Below the pieces are notes generated by a model. That model was given only the letters and a program-made list of their open reading frames with translations, was not told where the DNA came from and ran no database searches. Below are positions 1 through 9,299 of a stretch of 64,000 bases of DNA, piece by piece. Position numbers and translations under genes: made by a program. Position 1 is the stretch's first letter, and every line of letters starts with the position of its first letter. This DNA is from Atriophallophorus winterbourni (Eukaryota > Platyhelminthes > Trematoda > Plagiorchiida > Microphallidae): NCBI GenBank assembly GCA_013407085.1, contig JACCGJ010018681.1, positions 1-64,000 of the forward strand, read 5' to 3'.

Positions 1-264
1 CTGTCTAGGCCTTGGCAACATGACAGCAAATTAGCCCACATGCAGTCTATGACTGTGTTTCACTTTGCCTCGTCTAGGCATACAACATACATTGTTCACG
101 CATATTATTGCATTGTTTCATGAATAGCTGACCTCTTGACGTGCTGATGAAGAGAAACCCTACCTTACTTTCCATATATTCGGAAACAAAAACGTCTGAA
201 AAGTACAAACTGTATACTCAATATCGAAGAGCCGGGTGCTCAACCGCCTACCGTCGAAGGAAAG
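1..264. other. Flank of the satellite array, no gene seen
   Basis: No convincing coding region. The first 150 bases do not match the satellite unit. From about 155 to 264 the sequence is not recognisably collinear with the unit until the segment equivalent to the 3' arm of the ribozyme begins near 265. A short hammerhead-like core occurs at about 140-160 but lacks a stem II and is probably chance. Confidence 0.4.
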
Positions 265-466
265 TGGTGTGTAAGTCGATGGGGATGTGAGCAACACATT
301 ACTTTGGTGGTCATCTACAAGCGCCTTGAGTGCTTGGACCAAGAATCACTTTGTGATTCTGTGTCTGAACATCGTGGTTCGTTGTACGAACCCTATATAA
401 CAGTTGGCATACAAGTATAATCTTGTTTACCTTTAATCCACTGTTTCAAGGCTCACTGAACCTGAT

Positions 467-522
467 CTTACTGTCTCCACCTGACGACGGCAAACAGCCA
501 GAAACCGGTAGTGGTGTGTAAG
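467..522 (+). ncRNA. Type I hammerhead ribozyme, unit 1
   Basis: Stem I outer arm CTTAC pairs with GTAAG and inner arm CCAC pairs with GTGG. The core is CTGACGA, stem II GGC/GCC with loop AAACA, then GAAA, a CCGG helix III and a GTA cleavage triplet. Predicted cleavage is after 510. Confidence 0.8.
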
Positions 523-708
523 GATGGGGATGTGAGCAACACATTACTTTGGTCATCCACAAGCGCCTTGACTGATTTGACCAAGAATCACTTTGCGATT
601 CTCTGTGGAACATCGGTGTTCGTGTCCGAACATATATAACAGTTGGCATACAAGTAAATCTTGTTTACCTTAATCCACCCCCAATGTTTCAAGCTCACTG
701 AACCTGAT

Positions 709-764
709 CTTCCTGTCTCCACCTGACGACGGCAAACAGCCAGAAACCGGTAGTGGTGTGTAAG
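709..764 (+). ncRNA. Type I hammerhead ribozyme, unit 2
   Basis: Core, stem II, inner stem I and GTA triplet are intact. The outer stem I arm reads CTTCC, so one outer pair is lost. Predicted cleavage is after 752. Confidence 0.75.
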
Positions 765-951
765 GGATGGGGATGTGAGCAACACATTACTTTGGTCATC
801 CACCAGCGCCTTGAGTGCTTTGACCAAGAATCACTTTGTGATTCTGTGTCTGAACATCGTGGTTCGTTGTACGAACCCTATATAACAGTTGGCATACAAG
901 TCTAATCTTGTTTACCTTTAATCCACTGTTTCAAGGCTCACTGAACCTGAT

Positions 952-1007
952 CTTACGGTCTCCACCTGACGACGGCAAACAGCCAGAAACCGGTAGTGGT
1001 GTGTAAG
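952..1007 (+). ncRNA. Type I hammerhead ribozyme, unit 3
   Basis: All helices and core residues are intact; one change lies in the stem I internal loop. Predicted cleavage is after 995. Confidence 0.8.
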
Positions 1008-1190
1008 GGATGGGGATGTGAGCAACACATTACTTTGGTCATCCACAAGCGCCTTGAGTGCTTTGACCAAGAATCACTTGGTGATTCTGTGTCTGAACAT
1101 CGTGGTTCGTTGTACAAACCCTATATAACAGTTGGCATACAAGTATAATCTTGTTACCTTTAATCCATGTTTCAAGGCTCACTGAACTGA

Positions 1191-1246
1191 TCTACTCTCT
1201 CCCACTGACGACGGCAAAACAGCCAAACCCGTAGTGGTGTGTACGG
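1191..1246 (+). ncRNA. Degenerate hammerhead, unit 4
   Basis: The CTGACGA box is present, but the conserved GAAA after stem II has lost its G and the flanking stems carry indels. This copy is predicted inactive. The whole unit is the most damaged in the array. Confidence 0.7.
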
Positions 1247-1429
1247 GAGGGGATGTGAGCAAAACATACTTTGGTAATCCACAAGCTCCTGAGTGCTTTG
1301 ACCAAGATCACTTTGTGATTCTGTGTCTGACACATCGTGGTTCGTTGTACGACCCTATATGAACAGTTGGCATACAAGTATAATCTTGTTTACCTTTAAT
1401 CCACTGTTTCAAGGCGCACTGAACCTGAT

Positions 1430-1485
1430 CTTACTGTCTCCACCTGACGACGGCAAACAGCCAGAAACCGGTAGTGGTGTGTAAG
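1430..1485 (+). ncRNA. Type I hammerhead ribozyme, unit 5
   Basis: Same intact architecture as unit 1, with predicted cleavage after 1473. Confidence 0.8.
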
Positions 1486-1672
1486 GGATGGGGATGTGAG
1501 CAACACATTACTTTGGTCATCCACAAGCGCCTTGAGTGCTTTGACAAAGAATCACTTTGTGATTCTGTGTCTGAACATCGTGGTTCGTTGTACGAACCCT
1601 ATATAACAGTTGGCATACAAGTATAATATTGTTTACCTTTAATCCACTGTTTCAAGGCTCACTGAACCTGAT

Positions 1673-1728
1673 CTTACTGTCTCCACCTGACGACGGCAAA
1701 CAGCCAGAAACCGGTAGTGGTGTGTAAG
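1673..1728 (+). ncRNA. Type I hammerhead ribozyme, unit 6
   Basis: Intact core, stems and GTA triplet, with predicted cleavage after 1716. Confidence 0.8.
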
Positions 1729-1915
1729 GGATGGGGATGTGAGCAACACATTACTTTGGTCATCCACAAGCGCCTTGAGTGCTTTGACCAAGAATCACTT
1801 TGTGATTCTGTGTCTGAACATCGTGGTTCGTTGTACGAACCCTATATAACAGTTGGCATACAAGTATAATCTTGTTTACCTTTAATCCACTGTTTCAAGG
1901 CTCACTGAACCTGAT

Positions 1916-1971
1916 CTTACTGTCTCCACCTGACGACGGCAAACAGCCAGAAACCGGTAGTGGTGTGTAAG
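1916..1971 (+). ncRNA. Type I hammerhead ribozyme, unit 7
   Basis: Intact core, stems and GTA triplet, with predicted cleavage after 1959. Confidence 0.8.
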
Positions 1972-2158
1972 GGATGGGGATGTGAGCAACACATTACTTT
2001 GGTCATCCATAAGCGCCTTGAGTGCTTTGACCAAGAATCACTTTGTGATTCTGTGTCTGAACATCGTGGTTCGTTGTACGAACCCTATATAACAGTTGGC
2101 ATACAAGTATAATCTTGTTTACCTTTAATCCACTGTTTCAAGGCTCACTGAACCTGAT

Positions 2159-2214
2159 CTTACTGTCTCCACCTGACGACGGCAAACAGCCAGAAACCGG
2201 TAGTGGTGTGTAAG
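2159..2214 (+). ncRNA. Type I hammerhead ribozyme, unit 8
   Basis: Intact core, stems and GTA triplet, with predicted cleavage after 2202. Confidence 0.8.
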
Positions 2215-2400
2215 GGATGGGGATGTGAGCAACACATTACTTTGGTCATCCACAAGCGCCTTGAGTGCTTGACCAAGAATCACTTTGTGATTCTGTGTCT
2301 GAACATCGTGGTTCGTTGTACGAACCCTATATAACAGTTGGCATACAAGTATAATCTTGTTTACCTTTAATCCACTGTTTCAAGGCTCACTGAACCTGAT

Positions 2401-2456
2401 CTTACTGTCTCCACCTGACGACGGCAAACAGCCAGAAACCGGTAGTGGTGTGTAAG
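2401..2456 (+). ncRNA. Type I hammerhead ribozyme, unit 9
   Basis: Intact core, stems and GTA triplet, with predicted cleavage after 2444. Confidence 0.8.
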
Positions 2457-2643
2457 GGATGGGGATGTGAGCAACACATTACTTTGGTCATCCACAAGCG
2501 CCTTGAGTGCTTTGACCAAGAATCACTTTGTGATTCTGTGTCTGAACATCGTGGTTCGTTGTACGAACCCTATATAACAGTTGGCATACAAGTATAATCT
2601 TGTTTACCTTTAATCCACTGTTTCAAGGCTCACTGAACCTGAT

Positions 2644-2699
2644 CTTACTGTCTCCACCTGACGACGGCAAACAGCCAGAAACCGGTAGTGGTGTGTAAG
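2644..2699 (+). ncRNA. Type I hammerhead ribozyme, unit 10
   Basis: Intact core, stems and GTA triplet, with predicted cleavage after 2687. This unit is a good reference copy because both neighbours are nearly identical to it. Confidence 0.8.
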
Positions 2700-2886
2700 G
2701 GATGGGGATGTGAGCAACACATTACTTTGGTCATCCACAAGCGCCTTGAGTGCTTTGACCAAGAATCACTTTGTGATTCTGTGTCTGAACATCGTGGTTC
2801 GTTGTACGAACCCTATATAACAGTTGGCATACAAGTATAATCTTGTTTACCTTTAATCCACTGTTTCAAGGCTCACTGAACCTGAT

Positions 2887-2942
2887 CTTACTGTCTCCAC
2901 CTGACGACGGCAAACAGCCAGAAACCGGTAGTGGTGTGTAAG
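2887..2942 (+). ncRNA. Type I hammerhead ribozyme, unit 11 (last)
   Basis: Intact ribozyme in the last unit before the array breaks at 2970. Predicted cleavage is after 2930. Confidence 0.8.
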
Positions 2943-3161
2943 GGATGGGGATGTGAGCAACACATTACTTTAATAATACTAATGTTTGAACGGTTTGAAG
3001 GTATGATAACAATCGCGAAATATTTAGAATAGTAATAATTGAAAAATGAAGGTCAATAATATATGTTTAATTAAACAACGGTGCAAACAGCTTTAAAAGA
3101 ACTGGAAACTATTTGATCTTGCAGAATACATATATATTTTTATATTTGAAATTATAACGGC

Positions 3162-3352
3162 ATGTATGATGGTATTAAGAAAGTTATTGGCCCAAACAAA
3201 CTTAAAACGGCTCCCTTTATGTTTGTGTCGTGGTAGCTCGATTGCTGACAATACCCAGCCTGCAGAAGCATGGGTGAAGCACTTTTCATTTCTCCACTGC
3301 AAGGACAGCACGGTTTTACCGTATGCAAATAAAAATGTTGAACAGTTGTAAA
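3162..3352 (+). pseudogene. RTE-type LINE fragment (endonuclease-RT linker)
   Basis: Translation gives the linker motif YDGIKKVIGP followed, after a frameshift near 3210, by SSIADN and AWVKHF, which is the region between endonuclease and fingers domain in RTE retrotransposons (related to CFDP2-like proteins). Only about 60 residues survive and the reading frame changes once, so this is debris. The same segment recurs at 5246, 7888 and 11964. Confidence 0.65.
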
Positions 3353-3359
3353 ACTGGGA

Positions 3360-3740
3360 ACACCACTGGGAGCGCAACAATATGGTGGTAATTCATATGT
3401 ACCTCAAGAGCTTGATCAAGAATCACTGTGTTTCTCTTTGTCAACGTCTTTTTCGTTGTAAGAACCCTATAAAACAGTGGCATGATATTATAACTTTGTT
3501 TACTAGTTAACCACTGTTTCAAAGCTCATTTAACTTTATCTGACTGTCTCCACCTGATGACGACAAGCAGCCAGAAGCCGCTATTTGTTTGTAAGTTATG
3601 GGGAAATGAGCATCACAATATATATGTCATATATAAGCGCCTATAACGATTGTCTACGAATCACATTGCAATTACGTGTTTCTTTGCAATAATCCTATAC
3701 CTTGGTTGCTTATGTGTATATTTATAGTACAATTTATAGC
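3360..3740 (+). repeat. Diverged hammerhead satellite units
   Basis: This stretch is collinear with the 243-bp unit: remnants of the two hairpins near 3413-3470, then the ribozyme region at 3540-3595. The CTGATGA box survives at 3554, but GAAA has become GAAG and helix III is broken, so cleavage is not expected. A second partial unit follows to about 3740. Confidence 0.65.
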
Positions 3741-5245
3741 ATAGTTGAACAAGCGGTCGGAAGTGGTTATTGTATTTATAGAACATTTTCAATGTGGCTT
3801 ATACGTAACTTAGGTGGCTCAAATCAAGGAATGCGGAAATTATCATAAAATATGAAGATGTATTTAACGCTTATGAATTGGTGCAGAACGTTTCAATATA
3901 TCTGTAAAATCTATGTAAAATATTGAATATAAGCGACTGATGTGCCAAACAATACGCGGTTCACGAGTTTGTGTCTCTCATGATGACAGTGTTCTAACAG
4001 ATTCCGCGAATTTTCTGAAAACCGTTCAACTCATAACAGTGGCGGTGCGAAAATATTCAGCTTTGCAAATATATGAGGGCTTTGATAAATGGTAAGCATA
4101 CAACAGTTCGCATACAGGCTGATCAACAACCACATACGTTTTGTAGTTTAATGGTTAACAAACATGCGCTGGATCGACACGGTAAGCAAACAAGGTAGAA
4201 GAGATATGCCAAGTGACCAAGATTTGATTAACCTGAGGGAAACATTCCGCACACACCTCAAAAAAATTGGGATATAATTACTAATACAAAGTAAAACGTG
4301 GATTTCCGGCCCTAGACATACCTTTTGGTTCCTTCTTACTCCCTTTATAAATAACAAACAAATAGATTTCAGTACTCAGTTGACCAGCATTTAACTGCTC
4401 TACAGGTCACATGAAAATCTTTTTCATGTTATAAAAACACATGTGTAAATAGTGTTTCACAGAACGTTAATTAAAAAAATAGTATAGTTAAAAAAGGAAT
4501 GTTTCATCTAAATAAATAGTAAAACATGTAATATTATATGGGTCAATCTTTTGTATTAATAAACTGATGCATTTCTATCACTGATCATTAATGGAAAATA
4601 TAAAATGTTCTTTGTGAGTTGTGTAAATCGGGTAATTAATAAAGGGCGAACGTTTAATTTTGAAGCTATTGGTTAATTCGTATTACATTTTTTAACACAT
4701 TGGTAGGAACGTTCCTTGTTTCCATTGGAAGTGATTTAAATTACTTAATCCTTCTTGTATTATAGTTAAATATTTTAAACGATTTATAAATCCATGAAAA
4801 TAGTATTAAAGATAAGTTAGGAAAACTTTATCGGAAAAGTATGTATGGGCTAACGGTTTGACAATCATAGCTGGCTTCGTTAACTTTTGCACGAATGTTT
4901 CGACATTATATGTACCCAAATGTAATCGATTCGCTTAATCTGCATATAATTCCTAAGGTGATAATGTAGGCTATGCAACGCGTGTGTTGACTAAACAAAT
5001 TCAGGTAAATCTCAACTCTCTTTGAGCATTTTGTATTAGTGACAAATTGCTAATTAATAATACTAATGTTTGAACGGTTTGAAGGTCAGATGACAATCGC
5101 GAAATATTTAGAATAGTAATAATTGAAAAATGAAGGTCAATAATATATGTTTAACTAAATAACGGTGCAAACAGCTTTAAAAGAACTGGAAATTATTTGA
5201 TCTTGCAGTATACATATATATTTTCATATTTGAAATTATAACGGC

Positions 5246-5590
5246 ATGTATGATGGTATTAAGAAATTTATTGACCCAAACAAACTCAAAACAGCTCCCT
5301 TTATGTTTGTTTCGTGGTAGCTCGATTGCTGACAATACCCAGCCTGCAGAAGGATGGGTGAAGCACTTTTCATTTCTCTACTGCAAGGACCGCACGGTTT
5401 TAGCACATGCAAATGAAGATGTTGAGAAGTTGTAAAACTGTGAACATCAAGATGCTCACTATATTTGAAAAGCTCAATAGGGGATCAACCGTGTTGCAAA
5501 TTAGAAAGCCCCTGACGACGCACGAATTTCACTAGAGCTCATCAAATGCTGCAAAACAGCATTAAGACAGCTTGTCCAAGAATCACATTA
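5246..5590 (+). pseudogene. RTE-type LINE fragment (linker and start of RT)
   Basis: The YDGIKK linker motif and SSIADN block are followed by a stretch matching the start of the RTE fingers domain (TFDELNR-like, then a degraded ELIKCC-like block near 5540-5570). Several frame changes and stops interrupt it. It is a diverged copy of the better preserved piece at 7888-8280. Confidence 0.6.
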
Positions 5591-6689
5591 CGATCAGGTA
5601 TTTAAACAACGTGGTTATTTGCAATAAGCGTATACACTGGGTGCTTTTGTGTATATGCATAGTACAATTTCTGGCATAGTTGAGCCAGCTTTCAGAAGTG
5701 GTTTTTATATTGATCCAGCATTTTTAATGTGGCTTATACGTAAATTAGGTGGCTCAAATCAAGGAATGCGAAAATTATCATAAAATATGAAGATGTATTT
5801 CACGCTCATGAATTGGTGCAGAACGTTCCAATATATCTGTAAAATCTATGTAAATATAGAATACATGCCCCTGACGTGCCGAACATACGCGGTTCCCGAG
5901 TTTGTGTCTCTCATGATGACAGTGTTCTAACAGATTCCGAGAATTGTCTGAAAACCGTTCAACTCATAACGGTGGCAGAGCGAAAATATTCAGATTTGCA
6001 AATAGATGAGGGCTTTGATAAAATGGTGAGCATACACCAGTTCGCATACATGCTGATCAACAACCACATACTTTTTATAGTTTAATTATCAACAAACTCG
6101 CGCTGGATCTGCACGTTTAGCAAACAAGGTTGAAGAGATATGCCAAGTGAACAAGATTCGATTAACCTTAGGGGAACATTTCGCCCACACCTAACAAAAA
6201 ATTGGGTTATAATATCTACTACAAAGTGAAACGTGGATTTCCGGCAAAAGACATACTTTTCACTGTGGCTTTAATCCCTTTATAACAAACAACCAAATGG
6301 ATTACGTTAGGAAATATATCTCATATAACAATTTTTATCTAATGTTCACAATGTCGATTAAATAATTTTCAGAAATATATCTATTTCTCATGAATAACAT
6401 TTGCGCAAAGAAAGCAATATTACTAAACATTCTAAAAACATTTTAATTTCCAATATTTAACTTAATTAAATATCATGGTGTAAAGCAAATAACGTTCAAA
6501 TTTTCACCTTATACACTTTTAACAGCATCATCATTTGAGTACAATTTTTGAATACATTTTATAAGTTTATATATTGCCATGTTCAAAATTAGATATTTTT
6601 GCTCGTTTATTTCATTCAATGTCGAATATGGTTGCAGATCATAAGCACATGATTGTTCAATGCATGACATGTTTTAGAACGGAAAAACA

Positions 6690-6950
6690 ATCAGCTGTAG
6701 AAGAAACAATGTTTCTTGCAGCACTACGAGTCTGACTATAAGCAGCTGTTGCATAATTGACAATTGAGAAGTATCTGTTATTCTCCAGCTTGCAGACGAT
6801 GATTACAAATTGACTTCAAAATGAGCGTTTGAGATAATGTTCTCGTCGTGTCAATTACAAGTAATGCATAACTCTAGTGCCGCCATTTCAGTCTGCACAA
6901 TGGTCGATAAACTAATTTAATATCCAGCTATGTATAAATGTTTCGTAAAA
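6690..6950 (-). pseudogene. RTE-type LINE C-terminal relic
   Basis: On the minus strand the sequence aligns by eye with the C-terminal domain of RTE elements: an ASNRSFWR-like block, a short basic stretch, then a degraded zinc-finger tail. It is heavily mutated. The copy at 10755-11000 is nearly identical and that at 14670-14900 more diverged. Confidence 0.45.
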
Positions 6951-7887
6951 ATGTTATTTTCTATTCTGTAGTCAAGACCGATGCATCAAAAGCAACGCTA
7001 TAGAAGTAGGGTGAAGGTATTCAGTAGACCGGCATTAAAACTGCTCTTCAGGTCAGATGAAATTCTTTTTCATGTTATACAAACACATGCGTATATAGTG
7101 TTTCACAAATCGTTGAAAAAAATAATAGTTAAAAAATGAATGTTTTATCTAAATAAATTTTAATACGTGTATTATCATATGGATCTAAGTTTTATAATAA
7201 TGAACTGATGAATTTCTATCGCTGATCATTAATGGAAAATATCAAATGTTCGTTGTGAGTTGTGTAAAACTGGGAATTATTAAAGAGCGAGCGTTTAATT
7301 TTGGAATTATTAGTTAATTTGTATTACATTTTTTAACAAATGCGTAGGAAGGTTTCTTGTTTTTATGGGAAGTGATTTAAATTACTAAATCATTTTTGCA
7401 TTATAGTTAAATATTTTAAAATATTTATGAATCCATTAAATAAGTACTAAAGATAGGTTATGAAAACTTTATCGGAAACGTATGTATGGGCTAACGGTTT
7501 GACAAACATAGCTTGCTTCCTTAACTTTTGCACGAAAGTTTCGACATTATATGTACACAAATGTGATCGATTCGCTCAATCAGCAAATAATTCTGAAGGT
7601 GATAATATTAGCTATACAACGCGTAGGCTGACTAGACGAATTTAGGTGAATCTCAAATCTCTTTGAGCATTTTGAATTAGTGGCAAATAGCTAATTATTG
7701 ATAATTGTGTGAATTTTTTGAAAGCATGATAACAATCACGAAATATTTAGAAAAATTATAATTGAAAAATGAATTTTAATAGTATATGTTTAACTGAACA
7801 AAAGCGGAAACAGCTGTAAAAGATCTGGAAACTATTTAATCTTGCAGAATACATATATATTTTTATAGTGGAAATAATAACGGCAGG

Positions 7888-8280
7888 TATGATGGCATTA
7901 AGAAAGTTATTCCCCCAAACAAAGTTAAAACGACTCCCTTCATGTTTTTTTAGTGTGAGCTGGATTGCTGACAAAACCCAGCAGGTAGAAGGATGAAGGA
8001 AGCAAGGACACCACTGTTTTACCGTATGCAAATGAAAATGTTGAGCAGTTGTAAAGCTGTGAACATCTAGATGCTCCCTACATTTGATGAGCTCAATAGG
8101 CGGATCGACCGTGTTGCAACTTAGAAAGCCGCTGACGACGCAAGAATTTCACCCGAGCTCATCAAATGCTGCAACACAGCAATAAAACAGCCTCTTCATC
8201 CATTGTTACTTTAGTGTGGCTGGAAAATGTAACAATAACAGAACAATCTCCCTTCTGGATCGATCGAAATATTTGGAAAA
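7888..8280 (+). pseudogene. RTE-type LINE reverse transcriptase fragment
   Basis: The linker motif YDGIKKVI is followed by a degraded block, then LPTFDELNRRIDRVAT, DDARISPELIKCC and PLHPLLL, and after a small deletion CNNNRTISLLDRS. These match RTE RT blocks (PPEIIKCC, CNNYRGISLL). An in-frame stop and missing sequence between the blocks make it a relic. The paralogous copy at 11964-12350 reads CNNYRTISLL. Confidence 0.7.
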
Positions 8281-9299
8281 AAATTATCTTACCTTTCTTT
8301 TCTGAACGGAAATTATGACAAGCGTAAGGTTATAATAATCATTTGTATATAAAATGTAAAATATATTTAGTTCGAATGCAAATAGGAAGTGAATGCATTT
8401 ATTGTTGAGTAGTTATTAATTAATTATACTTCGTAAGGTTATGATGACTTTTGGAGTTCACAAACAAAAATGGTCGGAAGTTTTGCGGATTAAACGATTT
8501 GTTATGAACAATGTAATAATCCGACCCACAAAATCATTTGCTGTGGGATAAAGGAATTTCTCTAAATGTGTTTTAATTATTATACTATTTGATCGCATAT
8601 CCCATTCGATTTACGGACTTGTTAAAAAAATGTCAAGCGCATTAGCGTTGAATGCCATTCACGAGATTTCTGATGATATGCATAACCCCAAGCTCTGGTA
8701 TAAATCACGATCGGGAAACACATGAACCTCGGACGACAACAATGCAATTGCGTGATAATTCGGGTTTTCTATAAATTGTACTAGAAAGGTTTGAGCGATG
8801 GAATAATTAGAAGCAGCTATCGACCGATATACAATCCAGCAAAAAGGCATTGCTTTAGAGCTGCTCTACAGCTCAGATGAAATTCTTTTTCATGTTATAC
8901 AAACACTTGTGTATATAGTGTTTCACAAAACGTTGAATAAAAGAAATCATAGTTAGAAATGATTGTTTTATTTAAAAAAAATAGTAAATCTTGTAATATA
9001 ATATGGATCTATGTTTTGTTTCAATAAACTGATGCATTTCTATTGCTGATCATAAATTGAAAATATCAAATGTTCGTTGTGATTTGTGTAAAACTGGGAA
9101 TTATTAAAGCGCGAGCGTTTAATTTTGAAATTATTAGTTAATTTGTATTACATTTTTAACAAATGCGTAGGAAGGTTTCTTGTTTTTTATGGGAAGTGAT
9201 TTAAATTACTAAATCATTTTTGTATTATAGTTAAATATTTCAAAACATTTATGAATCCTTCAAATAAGTATTGAAGATAGATTAGGAAAAATTTTATCG
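8281..9299. other. AT-rich repeat-derived stretch, no gene
   Basis: 8340-8860 repeats at 12420-12926 and 8870-9299 repeats at 15340-15780. A 63-residue minus-strand reading frame at 8659-8850 is present in both copies, but it has no recognisable motif and is probably kept only because the duplication is recent. Confidence 0.5.

Larger units (their letters stand above)
265..2970 (+). repeat. Tandem hammerhead satellite, about 11 units, mostly 243 bp
   Basis: The ribozyme core recurs at 481, 723, 966, 1205, 1444, 1687, 1930, 2173, 2415, 2658 and 2901, giving spacings of 242, 243, 239, 239, 243, 243, 243, 242, 243 and 243. Units from 1444 onward are almost identical; the first four carry more indels, as expected at an array edge. 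In the unit with core at 2658 three hairpins precede the ribozyme: TTGGTCA/TGACCAA (2484-2490 with 2513-2519), AGAATCAC/GTGATTCT (2519-2526 with 2530-2537) and GGTTCGT/ACGAACC (2553-2559 with 2563-2569). Tandem hammerhead repeats such as Sm-alpha are known in schistosomes, and their transcripts self-cleave to monomers. I do not claim identity with any named satellite. The array stops abruptly at 2970 in mid-unit. Confidence 0.9.
2971..5055. repeat. Large repeat unit, copy 1 of a 2-4 kb family
   Basis: The sequence right after the satellite edge recurs at 5056 with few changes, and a more diverged start recurs at 7698 and 11775. The copies therefore begin at about 2971, 5056, 7698 and 11775, with unequal lengths caused by insertions and deletions. 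Each contains an RTE LINE scrap near its start. 3741-5055 holds no gene that I can see. Confidence 0.65.
5056..7697. repeat. Large repeat unit, copy 2
   Basis: Collinear with 2971-5055 but extended. It contains LINE linker and RT debris at 5246-5590, satellite-derived sequence around 5565-5660, and an RTE C-terminal relic at 6690-6950. The remainder of 5660-6680 is AT-rich with no coding signal I can support. Confidence 0.6.
6690..8860. repeat. 2.2-kb segment duplicated at 10755-12926
   Basis: The two segments are collinear with few differences. An offset of about 4,075 bp holds across RTE debris, the start of a large-repeat unit (7698 and 11775) and the non-coding stretch at 8640-8850. The left copy continues into sequence shared with 15341 onward; the right copy diverges after 12926. 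Confidence 0.75.

Noticed and set aside
135..165. CTGATGA followed by AGA and GAAA, a hammerhead-like core before the array
   Set aside because: There is no room for stem II and no pairing stem I. Probably chance or a relic too short to support.
2484..2569. RNA polymerase III A and B boxes in the satellite unit, as in SINE-like Sm-alpha
   Set aside because: The GGTTCG stretch resembles part of a B box, but the full consensus is absent and no convincing A box was found at the right distance.
265..2970. CRISPR-like array
   Set aside because: Repeats are 243 bp and contiguous without unique spacers; this is a satellite in a eukaryotic context.
8659..8850. 63-residue minus-strand frame duplicated at 12734-12925
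   Set aside because: Conserved only between two recent duplicates; no recognisable domain or further copies.
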